A stretch of 64,000 nt of DNA. Source: Psychromonas algarum (GTDB taxonomy: Bacteria > Pseudomonadota > Gammaproteobacteria > Enterobacterales > Psychromonadaceae). This document shows, piece by piece, positions 1 through 9,269 of this stretch. The notes below the pieces were generated by a model. It had not been told where the DNA came from. It saw only the letters and a program-made list of their open reading frames with translations, and searched no databases. The DNA is taken from the NCBI RefSeq assembly GCF_004376845.1, contig NZ_SNUW01000002.1, forward strand, positions 1-64,000. Reading direction: 5' to 3'. Within the stretch, counting starts at the first letter, position 1. Every line of letters starts with the position of its first letter. The position numbers and the translations under genes are program-made.

Positions 1-338
1 GGAGTGACAGTTGTTTTAGTTATAACATAACCACCCGGAATTTTAATTTTCTGACCAATCGCTAATGACGTTGAACGCAACTTATTAAAAGACTTTAATT
101 GAGCACTGGTTTTATTATATTTTTGCGCAATCACAGATAATGATTCACCACGTTGCACAACATGCACAGATGGTTGAGTATTATGAGATTGAACAACTTT
201 TGGAGTGACAGTTGTTTTAGTTATAACATAACCACCCGGAATTTTAATTTTCTGACCAATCGCTAATGACGTTGAACGCAACTTATTAAAAGACTTTAAT
301 TGAGCACTGGTTTTATTATATTTTTGCGCAATCACAGA
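1..338. repeat. Tandem LysM-module duplication, 201-bp period
   Basis: Bases 1-137 are identical to bases 202-338, a 201-bp (67-codon) offset inside amiB. The copy may extend past the left edge. The frame is kept, so the repeat adds one LysM unit plus a linker beginning GGYVITKTTVT. A third unit further upstream in the protein is related but diverged. Confidence 0.95.
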
Positions 339-1997
339 GAGAGACTCTCCACGCTTAACAATATGTAACTTGTCTTTTTGTTTCACTTTTTTGGTAATGA
401 TTTTAGGCGCGGATTTAATCGGTTGAATTGGACTAATGTAAACACCTGGAATTTTTATTTTTTGTCCAATCGCTAATGATGTTGAGCGTAATTTGTTATG
501 GGATTTTAACTGTGCTGCTGTTTTATTATATTTACTAGCAATAACAGATAATGACTCACCACGCTGCACTGTATGTACAATTGCTCTTTGAGGTTCAGTA
601 GGTGTTGCGTAATGTTTAACAGGCTCTGATTTAACAACCACATGATAATTAGGTGGAATATTTAAAACTTGTCCAATACGTAGAGAGTTAGATTTTAACT
701 CATTATATTTTTTTAAATTTGCACTACTTACACTATAACGCTTAGCTAATATCGAAAGAGACTCGCCACTACGCACAGTATGTTTAATAATTCGTTTTTT
801 CTGTGCAAACAAAGTACCCTGCGGAGGCGTTTGAATAAAGTGCTTATATATACCTTTATAAACAGCACCTGCAATTTTATTTTGGAAAGCAGGTTGATTT
901 AATAGGCGCTCTTCTGTGCGGTTAGTAATAAAACCAGCCTCAACTAAAATCGAAGGAATATCAGGAGACTTTAAAACCGCTAAGCTTGCATGCACTGGTT
1001 TTTTCTTATGCATATAAGTAACTTTAGACAACTCTTTAGACACTAAACTACCAATTGCATAACCAACATCCATGGTATTCCCCATGGACATATCAAGTAA
1101 CATTTTATTTAAAAATGGAACACTATCAGAGTCTTGGATAATATCACCCGCCCCCCCTAATAACTCAGAATGCGCTTCATGCCTTTCCATCCAGCGGCCT
1201 AATTCCGACGTTGCTCGGCGGTTTGATAGCACCCAAACTGAAGCTCCTCTAGGTCGACTAGAAGTGAAACCATCAGCATGAATTGAAACTAGAAAATCAG
1301 CTTTTCCTTTACGAGCTATCACGGATCTTTTATTTAAATTAACAAAATAATCCCCTGTTCTGACGAGAAATGCGCGCATTCCTTTTTCTGCATCTATTTT
1401 AGTTTTTAAACGTTTAGCGATTTCTAAGGTTACTTTTTTCTCATAGGTATACTTACCTAGCGCACCGGGGTCATCCCCACCGTGTCCCGCATCAATTGCA
1501 ATAATAAGATCACGACCTACAAATTTTGGTTGTGCCACGGCAATACTAGCCGGCACTTGAGCCACTTCCTTATGAGGAATATCAATAACTAAACGATGTC
1601 CATAAGGTTTTGCGGGTGGCAAGCTAAAGATTTTGGCCTGACTCGCTTGCTTTAAGTCGACGACTAAACGGAACGTATTCGCTTGACCAGTTGCGCTGCT
1701 TCTTATTTTTTTAACAATAGCACTATCGGCAGTAATCTTATTCAAATCAGCTTTATTAATCGTTGAATTTAAATCAATTACCAAACGATCTGGTTTAGTT
1801 AAATAGTGAGTTTTATAATGTGGTTTCTGAGAAAGATCTAATACAATTCTAGTATTATCAGGAGAAGGCCAAGCACGAATGCCTTCAAGTTTATTTTGCT
1901 GAGCAGCAAAAACACTGAAACTGATGCTTTGTAAAATAAAAACAAAACATAAAAAACGTATTGTAGATTTAAATAATGAATTTACTAAAATTGCCAT
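1..1997 (-). CDS. amiB: N-acetylmuramoyl-L-alanine amidase AmiB with C-terminal LysM repeats (3' end outside window)
   Basis: Periplasmic amidase that cuts the amide bond between MurNAc and the stem peptide and helps daughter-cell separation. The open frame runs off the left edge; 665 residues are visible. Order: signal peptide (about 1-32), AMIN domain (about 35-140), Amidase_3 domain (about 163-390), then at least four LysM modules starting near 404, 474, 545 and 612. Expected zinc ligands are His172 (AGHGGDDPG), Glu186 and His240 (SIHADG), with catalytic Glu353 (VEAGFITN). The chosen ATG follows AGGAG closely; two in-frame ATGs upstream (2010-2012, 2013-2015) overlap the tsaE stop and could be used through coupling. 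The gene lies directly downstream of tsaE, as in many gammaproteobacteria. The last two visible LysM modules are almost identical in DNA. Confidence 0.93.
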   Translation of the reverse strand, partial: MAILVNSLFKSTIRFLCFVFILQSISFSVFAAQQNKLEGIRAWPSPDNTRIVLDLSQKPHYKTHYLTKPDRLVIDLNSTINKADLNKITADSAIVKKIRSSATGQANTFRLVVDLKQASQAKIFSLPPAKPYGHRLVIDIPHKEVAQVPASIAVAQPKFVGRDLIIAIDAGHGGDDPGALGKYTYEKKVTLEIAKRLKTKIDAEKGMRAFLVRTGDYFVNLNKRSVIARKGKADFLVSIHADGFTSSRPRGASVWVLSNRRATSELGRWMERHEAHSELLGGAGDIIQDSDSVPFLNKMLLDMSMGNTMDVGYAIGSLVSKELSKVTYMHKKKPVHASLAVLKSPDIPSILVEAGFITNRTEERLLNQPAFQNKIAGAVYKGIYKHFIQTPPQGTLFAQKKRIIKHTVRSGESLSILAKRYSVSSANLKKYNELKSNSLRIGQVLNIPPNYHVVVKSEPVKHYATPTEPQRAIVHTVQRGESLSVIASKYNKTAAQLKSHNKLRSTSLAIGQKIKIPGVYISPIQPIKSAPKIITKKVKQKDKLHIVKRGESLSVIAQKYNKTSAQLKSFNKLRSTSLAIGQKIKIPGGYVITKTTVTPKVVQSHNTQPSVHVVQRGESLSVIAQKYNKTSAQLKSFNKLRSTSLAIGQKIKIPGGYVITKTTVT

Positions 1998-2011
1998 CTT
2001 CTCCTGAACCA

Positions 2012-2470
2012 TCATAATTTTTTCAATACTCTTAAACCAACCACAGTATTTGCTTGTAAAGTAATTTCACGCTGCTCGCCTACATACGTTAATGTTAAAT
2101 CGATATCGGGAGGCGGTAAAAAACCAATACCACGTTCAGGCCATTCCACTAAACAATGACTTGTTTCACCAAAATAATCACGGATCCCCATAAACTCTAA
2201 TTCTTCAGGATCTGACAAACGATATAAATCAAAATGGTAAACCTGCCAATCAGCTAACTCATAAGGTTCAACTAAGGTATAAGTAGGACTTTTTACATTA
2301 CCAACATGTCCCAAACCTTGAATAAAGCCACGAGTTAATGTTGTTTTTCCTGCACCTAAATCACCATGTAAATAAACACAAGTAGCGAGTTCACAAGCTT
2401 CACTTAAACGCTTTCCAAACAAAACGGTTTGCTCTGCATTATGTAGTTTTTCTTTTAATATATTAGACAT
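2012..2470 (-). CDS. tsaE: tRNA threonylcarbamoyladenosine biosynthesis ATPase TsaE
   Basis: Cytoplasmic P-loop ATPase of the TsaB-TsaD-TsaE complex that makes t6A37 on ANN-decoding tRNAs. At 152 residues it is the usual family length. The Walker A motif HGDLGAGKTTLTRG lies near residues 35-48, followed by the family motifs SPTYTLVEPY and LVEWPERG. Its stop codon overlaps candidate upstream starts of amiB, so the two are probably co-transcribed. In enterics nnr (yjeF) sits between queG and tsaE; here it is absent. The partner gene tsaD is about 3 kb away on the same strand. Confidence 0.95.
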   Translation of the reverse strand: MSNILKEKLHNAEQTVLFGKRLSEACELATCVYLHGDLGAGKTTLTRGFIQGLGHVGNVKSPTYTLVEPYELADWQVYHFDLYRLSDPEELEFMGIRDYFGETSHCLVEWPERGIGFLPPPDIDLTLTYVGEQREITLQANTVVGLRVLKKL

Positions 2471-2868
2471 GAATTTTACTAACTTCCGATATAAATAAAT
2501 GGTTTTTATAGAGAATAAATAGCATTTTGTTATTTATTTAAAAAATGAACATAATACTACCAGAAAGCACATGATTCATACTACCTCTAGTATTATTAGC
2601 AGTAGTAAGTTAATCGATAACAGCTTCTTTTTATCCAATAAGATGTCTCAGTTATTTTAATGTGATTGGTATAGACACATATAACGTATTAAAGTGCATT
2701 AATTAAAACTGGAAAATAACATATTTTATTGTGTTAATTCCATATGAAAACATATTTGTGAGTACACATCGCTACCTAAAATAGTACTTTAATATGATAA
2801 ACTGACTAAAATGACATTAAGATAAATTTTTACTATCAACATTCCCCAATAATCACTAAAAGTTAATC
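2471..2868. other. Intergenic region between divergent tsaE and queG
   Basis: 398 bp, very AT-rich, between divergently transcribed tsaE and queG. It must carry both promoters. I see no convincing gene, RNA or remnant of nnr (yjeF), which occupies this place in enteric bacteria. Confidence 0.6.
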
Positions 2869-4041
2869 ATGGAAAATAACCAGCAATTAAAGACCTCAAA
2901 TAACCCAACGTTATCTGAACACGGATTACAGGAACTTGCTCAAAAAATAAAAGAGTGGGGAAAAGTTCTCGGTTTTCAAAAAGTAGGAATTAGCGATATC
3001 AATCTCATTGATCACGAAGTAAACCTACAAAAATGGTTAGATAATAATTATCACGGTGAAATGGATTATATGGCTAAGCATGGTATGAAACGTGCTCGTC
3101 CTAACGAATTATTGCCTGGTACATTGCGTGTCATTTCAGCACGTATGGATTATTTACCAGAAGATGCTCAATTTGCTTCTAATTTAGAAAATAAAGATCT
3201 CGCTTATATTAGCCGTTATGCTTTAGGTCGAGATTACCACAAAGTACTACGTAAAAAATTGAAGCAATTAGGAGACAAGATCCAACATGAAGTAAGTGAA
3301 TTTGGCTTCCGCCCTTTTGTAGATAGTGCCCCCGTATTAGAACGCCCACTAGCAGAAAAAGCAGGCCTAGGCTGGATTGGGAAGCACTCATTACTATTAG
3401 ATAAAACGGCAGGATCTTGGTTTTTTATTGGTGAACTCTTAGTTGATTTACCTTTACCTGTTGATCAAGCACAAACGAATCAATGTGGGCAATGTGTTGC
3501 ATGTATAAAAATTTGTCCAACTCAGGCGATTGTTAGTCCTTATGTGGTTGATGGTAGACGTTGTATCTCTTATCTCACCATTGAATTACAAGGAACAATT
3601 CCGTTAGAATTTAGAAAAGCCATCGGCAACCGTATTTATGGCTGTGATGATTGCCAGTTAATTTGCCCATGGAATCGTTTCGCAGAAATAACACAAGAGT
3701 CAGACTATCAAGCAAAATATTTTTTACAAAACCAATCTTTAATCACTCTATTTAATTGGTCTGAAGAAACTTTTTTAAAAAACACTGAAGGATCCCCGAT
3801 CCGTAGAATTGGTTATCAGCGTTGGTTAAGAAATATTGCCATTGCACTCGGTAATGCTCCGAGTAGTCTAGAAACGATTACCGCCTTGCAGGACAAACTT
3901 GCAATTAACGAAGATGAAATCATTAATGAACATATTCAATGGGCTTTAGCAGAACAACAGTTAAAATTACCCATCAATGTTGATCGTTTAAATCAGCGTT
4001 TAATTAAAGCAGTCATAAAAGGTTTACCTAGAGATGCTTAA
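2869..4041 (+). CDS. queG: Epoxyqueuosine reductase QueG
   Basis: Cobalamin-dependent iron-sulfur enzyme that reduces epoxyqueuosine to queuosine in tRNA, the last step of Q synthesis. 390 residues. Two [4Fe-4S] motifs are seen: Cys206/209/212/216 (CGQCVACIKICP) and Cys259/262/266 (CDDCQLICP), plus Cys232. The conserved acid is in FVDSAPVLERPLAEKAG (Asp152). A C-terminal HEAT-like helical part follows. Gene is divergent from tsaE and ends at a strong bidirectional terminator. The enzyme needs cobalamin as cofactor, which fits the B12 locus at the other end of the window. The ribosome site before the ATG is weak, so the exact start is less certain. Confidence 0.95.
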   Translation: MENNQQLKTSNNPTLSEHGLQELAQKIKEWGKVLGFQKVGISDINLIDHEVNLQKWLDNNYHGEMDYMAKHGMKRARPNELLPGTLRVISARMDYLPEDAQFASNLENKDLAYISRYALGRDYHKVLRKKLKQLGDKIQHEVSEFGFRPFVDSAPVLERPLAEKAGLGWIGKHSLLLDKTAGSWFFIGELLVDLPLPVDQAQTNQCGQCVACIKICPTQAIVSPYVVDGRRCISYLTIELQGTIPLEFRKAIGNRIYGCDDCQLICPWNRFAEITQESDYQAKYFLQNQSLITLFNWSEETFLKNTEGSPIRRIGYQRWLRNIAIALGNAPSSLETITALQDKLAINEDEIINEHIQWALAEQQLKLPINVDRLNQRLIKAVIKGLPRDA

Positions 4042-4061
4042 TGATAGCAATCACAAAAGAT

Positions 4062-4099
4062 AGACAATAAAAAACCGCATAAGCGGTTTTTTATTGTCT
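4062..4099. terminator. Bidirectional terminator between queG and wzz-like gene
   Basis: Perfect 17-bp inverted repeat with an ATAA loop; GC-rich core ACCGC/GCGGT flanked by A and T runs on both sides. It serves two convergent genes, queG (+) and the Wzz-like gene (-). Confidence 0.92.
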
Positions 4100-4120
4100 T
4101 CAGAACATGAAATCAGTTGA

Positions 4121-5305
4121 TTAACTTTCTTGTTTAATTACAGGCTTTCTAACCATATAAAAATGAACCAATGCAATGAAAATAGATACCATACCTGCTA
4201 ACAGCGTTGCTAAAACAACAATTAAAGCTCGCTTAGGAGCAGCACGATTAAGTGGCGGCTCTACATTTTCTAAATAACGATAAGGTGTAAAAGACTGGTT
4301 ATTTACATTATGTAGATCTTTTAACGTATTTAACGTTATTTTCATTTTTGCAATATTAGGATCTAGAATACTCAAGTCTTTAATTGATTTTAATACTTCA
4401 ACTTTAGACTTTAATGCTTTAGCCCCTAAGTTAATTTGAAATAAATCCTCTTCAACATTAAGGTTAGGTTTGTAATCATTCATTCCCGATTGTGAAGCAA
4501 TTTTATAAGCTAACTCTGTTTTTTTCAGTAACACTTGAAGCTCTAATTTTACGCGAGCTTCAGACATCGCAATAGCAACCTCTAATTCATTTTGAGATGA
4601 GTCAACAAATAAAGAAAACTTCTCTAATTGATTTTCTTTTACTTTATTAGCAATAAAATCAATATATTTATTCAAAAGATCCGAAGAACTATGCTTACCA
4701 TCCGTACGAAAAGATAGGGTTGCTTCTTTTGTTTTAGGATCTTGTGATGCATTAATTTCCTGTAACCAACCATTTAAAGTTGTTTGGTAAGTTTGACGTA
4801 CTAATTGGTTTTCAGCAGTCGTTTCATTAGTAGGCAATTCAATTTTATGATATTTCAAAAAAGCTAAAAAGACAGGATTGCTTTCTAAGAATTCTTTTTT
4901 ATTAATTGACGAATTAAATGTATTAATAAAGTTTGCAAATAAAACATGAGGTTCGAATAAATTAGAAAAAGAAACAGGTATATTTGCTTCTCCATTATCT
5001 AATTCACCTTTTAACTCTCCTGCTTTTAAAACAGCCTTAACTCTTTCAGTTTGAGAATATAATTCAGCAACATCATTTAACTGAGGTTGAATCACTTTAC
5101 CTTTAGCAACCCACCACTCTTGTGCATTTAAAGCATAAAAAACAGAGCCCACAATAGCCAGCACACACATAACAGCAGTTAGCCATTTATAATCCCAGAT
5201 CACTTTGATTAACTCACGTAGGTCAATCTCATCATCTTCTATCTGTTGATATACCGGCATATTTAAATGCCCTTGATGAAATGACTCATTATTTTGTGAC
5301 TTCAT
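4121..5305 (-). CDS. Wzz/FepE-like polysaccharide chain-length determinant
   Basis: Inner-membrane polysaccharide co-polymerase, a family that sets the chain length of O-antigen or related glycans. 394 residues with the typical topology: short cytoplasmic N-terminus (EIDLRELIKVIW), transmembrane segment near 38-58, a long helical periplasmic domain, and a second transmembrane segment near 360-382, preceded by the Pro-rich motif PPLNRAAPKRAL typical of Wzz. No polymerase, flippase or glycosyltransferase genes are nearby, so it is an isolated copy. It lies 44 bp downstream of tsaD on the same strand. A second in-frame ATG (MPVYQQIEDD) is a possible alternative start. Confidence 0.85.
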   Translation of the reverse strand: MKSQNNESFHQGHLNMPVYQQIEDDEIDLRELIKVIWDYKWLTAVMCVLAIVGSVFYALNAQEWWVAKGKVIQPQLNDVAELYSQTERVKAVLKAGELKGELDNGEANIPVSFSNLFEPHVLFANFINTFNSSINKKEFLESNPVFLAFLKYHKIELPTNETTAENQLVRQTYQTTLNGWLQEINASQDPKTKEATLSFRTDGKHSSSDLLNKYIDFIANKVKENQLEKFSLFVDSSQNELEVAIAMSEARVKLELQVLLKKTELAYKIASQSGMNDYKPNLNVEEDLFQINLGAKALKSKVEVLKSIKDLSILDPNIAKMKITLNTLKDLHNVNNQSFTPYRYLENVEPPLNRAAPKRALIVVLATLLAGMVSIFIALVHFYMVRKPVIKQES

Positions 5306-5349
5306 AAACCCTCTTTAATAAACATTTAAATATAAATAAACTATTTGGT

Positions 5350-6369
5350 TTAACTATTAACACTCGGTAAATCTTGCAATGGCCAACGCGGTTTTGCTTG
5401 TATTTTAAGATCTTGAGTATGTCCCGCTTTTAAACGTTGCATGCCCGCATAAGCAATCATGGCACCATTATCAGTACAAAACTCATTACGAGGGTAAAAT
5501 ACTTCACCACCTAATTTTTTCATCGTATTTTCTAATTGTTCACGTAAAGCTGTGTTAGCACTTACTCCACCAGCAACCACTAAACGTTTTAAACCCGTTT
5601 GTTTTAATGCTCTTTTACATTTAATCGCAATAGTATCAATAACAGCTTCTTGAAAAGCATAAGCGATATCAGCTTGCGTTTGATCGTCTTTACCTTCTCT
5701 TGCAATGGTCACAGCAGCAGAGGTTTTTAAGCCACTGAAACTAAAGTCTAAACCAGGTCTGTCTGTCATCGGGCGTGGGAACTTAAAACGTCCTGCAGCA
5801 CCTTGCTCTGCCATTTTAGCTAAACGAGGACCACCAGGATAATCTAACCCGAGTAGTTTAGCTGTTTTATCAAAAGCTTCACCTGCGGCATCGTCGATAC
5901 TTTCCCCTAATAATGTATATTCACCAATAGCATCAACTTGTACTAATAATGTATGTCCACCAGAAACAAGTAAAGCAACAAAAGGAAAGTCTGGTTTACT
6001 TTCTTCTAACATTGGGGCTAATAGATGACCTTCCATGTGATGGACTGCAATCGCAGGCTTTCCCCAAGCATAGGCTAAACTACGCCCAATACACGAGCCC
6101 ACCAATAATGCGCCAACAAGCCCTGGACCTGCTGTATAAGCAATCGCATCAATATCATCTTTTGTACAACCAGCAAGTTTAAGTGCATCTTTAATCAAGG
6201 GAATTGTTTTACGTACATGATCTCGAGATGCTAACTCAGGCACAACACCACCATAATCTGCATGTAATTTAACCTGACTATATAATTGATGTGATAGCAA
6301 ACCTTGCTGATCATCATAAACGGCAATGCCCGTTTCATCACATGATGTTTCAATGCCTAAAATTCGCAT
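5350..6369 (-). CDS. tsaD: tRNA N6-threonylcarbamoyladenosine transferase TsaD
   Basis: Catalytic subunit that moves the threonylcarbamoyl group to A37 of tRNA. With the ATG chosen here the protein is 339 residues, close to the enterobacterial 337, and starts [14 protein letters not shown] as in homologues. An in-frame TTG nine bases upstream is rejected because AAGG lies nine bases before this ATG. Metal-binding His111 and His115 are in [10 protein letters not shown]. The ASKHA motif [11 protein letters not shown] is also present. It is divergent from rpsU, the common gammaproteobacterial arrangement. Confidence 0.96.
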   Translation of the reverse strand: MRILGIETSCDETGIAVYDDQQGLLSHQLYSQVKLHADYGGVVPELASRDHVRKTIPLIKDALKLAGCTKDDIDAIAYTAGPGLVGALLVGSCIGRSLAYAWGKPAIAVHHMEGHLLAPMLEESKPDFPFVALLVSGGHTLLVQVDAIGEYTLLGESIDDAAGEAFDKTAKLLGLDYPGGPRLAKMAEQGAAGRFKFPRPMTDRPGLDFSFSGLKTSAAVTIAREGKDDQTQADIAYAFQEAVIDTIAIKCKRALKQTGLKRLVVAGGVSANTALREQLENTMKKLGGEVFYPRNEFCTDNGAMIAYAGMQRLKAGHTQDLKIQAKPRWPLQDLPSVNS

Positions 6370-6494
6370 AATAAACAACCTTATAACAGTTAAAGTTGAC
6401 TAAAATGAGTAGTCAAACTTAGTTAAATAAAAAATTAAAAGCATTCTAGCGGAAAAGTACAACAAACACTGATTTTTTTATCTATCTTGATTAT

Positions 6495-6537
6495 AAAAAA
6501 GCAGATCTAAAGATCATTAGGATCTTTATGCTTTTTT
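6495..6537. terminator. Terminator-like hairpin between divergent tsaD and rpsU
   Basis: Outer arms AAAAAAGCA/TGCTTTTTT and inner arms AAAGATC/GATCTTT, with T runs on both strands. It sits between two divergent genes, upstream of the predicted rpsU promoter, so it is not a leader attenuator. It may insulate the two transcription units. Confidence 0.55.
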
Positions 6538-6560
6538 AACTAAAATTAATACGGAATTTC

Positions 6561-6590
6561 TTTACATTATCCCCCAAATAGGATTAAAAT
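6561..6590 (+). promoter_or_regulatory. Predicted sigma-70 promoter of the rpsU operon
   Basis: -35 TTTACA at 6561-6566, 18-bp spacer, -10 TAAAAT at 6585-6590, about 60 bp upstream of the rpsU ATG. Match to consensus is fair. Confidence 0.55.
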
Positions 6591-6650
6591 CTCGCACCAA
6601 TTTAAATGCACTGGTCAATTTACGACCGTAACCATAAAGGTAATAGGCAT

Positions 6651-6866
6651 ATGCCAGTAATTAAACTTCGTGAAAACGAACCATTTGACGTAGCACTACG
6701 TCGTTTTAAACGTTCTTGTGAAAAAGCAGGTATCTTAGCAGAAACACGTAAACGTGAATTCTTCGAAAAACCTACTACAGTTCGCAAACGTGCTAAAGCA
6801 GCAGCTGTTAAACGTCACTTGAAAAAACTTTCTCGTGATAACGCTCGTCGCGTTCGTCTTTACTAG
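6651..6866 (+). CDS. rpsU: 30S ribosomal protein bS21
   Basis: Small basic ribosomal protein of the 30S platform needed for initiation on natural mRNAs. 71 residues, the universal length, starting [20 protein letters not shown]. An upstream in-frame ATG would add 15 residues with no family support, so the internal ATG is used. It is the first gene of the macromolecular synthesis operon rpsU-yqeY-dnaG-rpoD, which links translation, replication and transcription. Rich in Lys and Arg throughout. Confidence 0.98.
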   Translation: MPVIKLRENEPFDVALRRFKRSCEKAGILAETRKREFFEKPTTVRKRAKAAAVKRHLKKLSRDNARRVRLY

Positions 6867-6884
6867 AATAGATAAAGGTTCTCG

Positions 6885-7328
6885 ATGTCTTTAAAAACAA
6901 GATTACAAGAAGAACAAAAGCTTGCAATGCGCGCAAAGGATAAAGTCCGTTTAGTGACAATCCGCTCATTAATTGCTGCTGTAAAACAAATTGAAATCGA
7001 TGACAAAGTGGAACTGGATAACGATGCTGTTACAGCAGTACTTGTTAAGTCAGTAAAACAACGTAAAGATTCAATTACTCAGTTTGAAAAAGCTGATAGA
7101 CATGATCTTGCTGATATTGAAAAAAAAGAACTTGCTATTTTAGAAGAGTTTTTACCTCAAGCACTGACTTCGGAAGAAATCGATGCGCATATTAAACAAG
7201 CCATTGCATCAGTAAATGCAAAAGGTATGCAAGATATGGGTAAAGTGATGGGAATACTCCAAAAAGACATTCAAGGTCGAGCAGATATGGCTCAAGTAAG
7301 TGGACTCGTAAGAAAAAACTTAATGTAA
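6885..7328 (+). CDS. yqeY: GatB/YqeY domain protein
   Basis: 147-residue YqeY family protein. The fold resembles the tRNA-binding tail of the GatB amidotransferase subunit; the cellular role is not settled. It begins 18 bp after rpsU behind an AAAGG ribosome site. The insertion of yqeY between rpsU and dnaG is normal in many non-enteric gammaproteobacteria. Family features seen: KTRLQEEQKLAMRAKDK at the start, LPQALTSEEI in the middle and the glycine-rich KGMQDMGKVMGIL near the end. A terminator follows before dnaG. Confidence 0.93.
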   Translation: MSLKTRLQEEQKLAMRAKDKVRLVTIRSLIAAVKQIEIDDKVELDNDAVTAVLVKSVKQRKDSITQFEKADRHDLADIEKKELAILEEFLPQALTSEEIDAHIKQAIASVNAKGMQDMGKVMGILQKDIQGRADMAQVSGLVRKNLM

Positions 7329-7350
7329 GCAATATCACTCGTCATTGATT

Positions 7351-7386
7351 AAAAAGCCCCAGCTTAATTTAAGTCTGGGGCTTTTT
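7351..7386 (+). terminator. Intra-operon terminator before dnaG
   Basis: Arms AAAAAGCCCCAG and CTGGGGCTTTTTT around a short self-complementary loop. It lies between yqeY and dnaG. A terminator ahead of dnaG is known in E. coli, where it helps keep primase levels low; the same function is inferred here. Confidence 0.88.
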
Positions 7387-7425
7387 TGTTTTATACTCTT
7401 GATTTTCTCATAATAGGATCCAAAC

Positions 7426-9171
7426 ATGGCCGGCCGCATTCCTAAAAATTTCATCGATGATTTAATTGCACGTACTGATATCGTTGATGTGATTGATAGC
7501 CGCGTAAAGTTGAGAAAAAAAGGTAAGGATTACCGTGCTTGTTGTCCTTTTCATAACGGGAGTAATAACTCATCATTTTCAGTCAGTTCGGATAAACAAT
7601 TCTATCATTGCTTTAACTGTGGAGTAAGTGGAAATGTTGTATCATTCCTCATGGATTATGACGGCATAGAGTTTGTTGACGCAGTTGAAGTATTAGCGGA
7701 GCAACTGTCTATTGAAGTTCCTCGCGAAGATGGCGGACAACAACAAACAACCAGTTATGTTGATAGAAAAGATCTTTATCAACTAATGAGCGATATCACA
7801 CGTTTTTATCAGCAACAATTACGCTCACATAAAAACAGCGAAAAAGTCATCAACTACCTTAAAAGCCGAGGTTTATCAGGACAAACAGCCAAATACTTTC
7901 AAATTGGTTATGCCCCGGATGGTTGGGATGAAGTTCGTAAAAAATTTGCAGTCAACAAACAAACAGAGCAACAACTAATCGACGCCGGTATGCTCATTAG
8001 TAAGGATAGTGGCGGCAGCTATGATCGTTTTCGTGACCGACTCATGTTCCCTATTATTGATCGCCGAGGTCGAGTCATTGGTTTTGGCGGTAGAGTCTTT
8101 GATGACACAACACCCAAATATTTAAACTCTCCAGAGACACCTATCTTCCATAAAGGCAAGGAACTCTATGGTTTATATCAAGTAAAGCAAGCTGAAAAAG
8201 ATGTTAAACGCATTCTAGTAGTTGAAGGTTATATGGATGTTGTTGCTTTAGGGCAATTTGATATCAACTATGCAGTCGCTTCATTAGGCACAGCAACAAC
8301 GCCAGATCATATTCAGTTATTATTTAGACAAACCAGTGAAGTTATCTGTTGTTTTGACGGTGATAGTGCCGGTAGAACTGCTGCATGGAGAGCACTTGAA
8401 AATGCCTTACCCTCTATTCAAGATGGTCGAACATTACGCTTTATGTTTTTACCCGATGGTGAAGATCCAGATAGCTTAGTGCAAAAAGAGGGTAAAGATT
8501 TTTTTGAAAAGTTAGTTGATCAAGCAATGCCTTTATCTGATTTTTTATATCAACAATTGCTTTCACAAGTAGATATGACCAGTGCAGATAGCAAATCAAA
8601 ATTAGCACAATTAGCTATTCCATTATTAACTAAACTACCTGATTCAGTATTTAGACAGATGATGGAAACTCGTTTAATCAGCTTACTAGGTATTGAAAAA
8701 GAAGGGTTGAAAAAATTATTGCCAGCTCCTCAAGTAATAGATAAACAAAAAAAATCACAAAAAATAACGCCTATGCGTTTGGCTATTTCTTTATTATTAC
8801 AACAGCCGCAAATGGCTTATCAACTACCAGAGATCCCTGAATTTAAAGAAATGCAGATACCTGGGTTAACTCTTTTAAATACATTACTTGAAATTTGCAG
8901 AGAGACACCCCATCTCTCTACAGGTCTACTATTAGAACATTGGCGAAATCAGCCAGAAGAAAAGCAATTAATCACCTTAGCAACTTGGAAAAACCAAGTG
9001 CAAGAAGATAAATATGAGCAAGTATTTTTTGATATATTAGATAATTTTTTATCATTACATCTCACACAACGCATTGAATTTTTAAAACAAAAATCAAGAC
9101 AAGGTGAGGTTTTAACAACAGAAGAAACGGTGCAATTAGCACAACTTCTAAAAGAACAAAAACAGTATTAA
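7426..9171 (+). CDS. dnaG: DNA primase
   Basis: Synthesises RNA primers at the replication fork with DnaB helicase. 581 residues, the normal length. N-terminal CHC2 zinc finger with Cys40, His43, Cys62 and Cys65 (CPFHN and CFNC). The catalytic core has the TOPRIM motifs VVEGYMDVVAL and CFDGDSAG. The C-terminal helical helicase-binding domain (about 440-581) is present. Located between yqeY and rpoD, with a terminator upstream and a rpoD promoter just after its stop. Confidence 0.98.
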   Translation: MAGRIPKNFIDDLIARTDIVDVIDSRVKLRKKGKDYRACCPFHNGSNNSSFSVSSDKQFYHCFNCGVSGNVVSFLMDYDGIEFVDAVEVLAEQLSIEVPREDGGQQQTTSYVDRKDLYQLMSDITRFYQQQLRSHKNSEKVINYLKSRGLSGQTAKYFQIGYAPDGWDEVRKKFAVNKQTEQQLIDAGMLISKDSGGSYDRFRDRLMFPIIDRRGRVIGFGGRVFDDTTPKYLNSPETPIFHKGKELYGLYQVKQAEKDVKRILVVEGYMDVVALGQFDINYAVASLGTATTPDHIQLLFRQTSEVICCFDGDSAGRTAAWRALENALPSIQDGRTLRFMFLPDGEDPDSLVQKEGKDFFEKLVDQAMPLSDFLYQQLLSQVDMTSADSKSKLAQLAIPLLTKLPDSVFRQMMETRLISLLGIEKEGLKKLLPAPQVIDKQKKSQKITPMRLAISLLLQQPQMAYQLPEIPEFKEMQIPGLTLLNTLLEICRETPHLSTGLLLEHWRNQPEEKQLITLATWKNQVQEDKYEQVFFDILDNFLSLHLTQRIEFLKQKSRQGEVLTTEETVQLAQLLKEQKQY

Positions 9172-9176
9172 TGGGA

Positions 9177-9206
9177 TTGGCATAAAATTCAATTTAAGCG
9201 TATAAT
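9177..9206 (+). promoter_or_regulatory. Predicted sigma-70 promoter of rpoD
   Basis: -35 TTGGCA (9177-9182), 18-bp spacer, -10 TATAAT (9201-9206), immediately after the dnaG stop. It would let rpoD be transcribed apart from the upstream operon genes. Confidence 0.7.
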
Positions 9207-9269
9207 CGAGCGCTTACATTTTTTCCCGTTTATACCGCATTTCACGACTAATTTTTTTGGATGGTACCT

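Noticed and set aside
1-600. Regularly spaced similar sequences that might suggest a CRISPR array
   Set aside because: The repeats are in frame and encode LysM modules; there are no unique spacers of uniform length.
1072-1281. Plus-strand frame opposite amiB
   Set aside because: It lies fully inside the amidase domain on the other strand and has no recognisable product.
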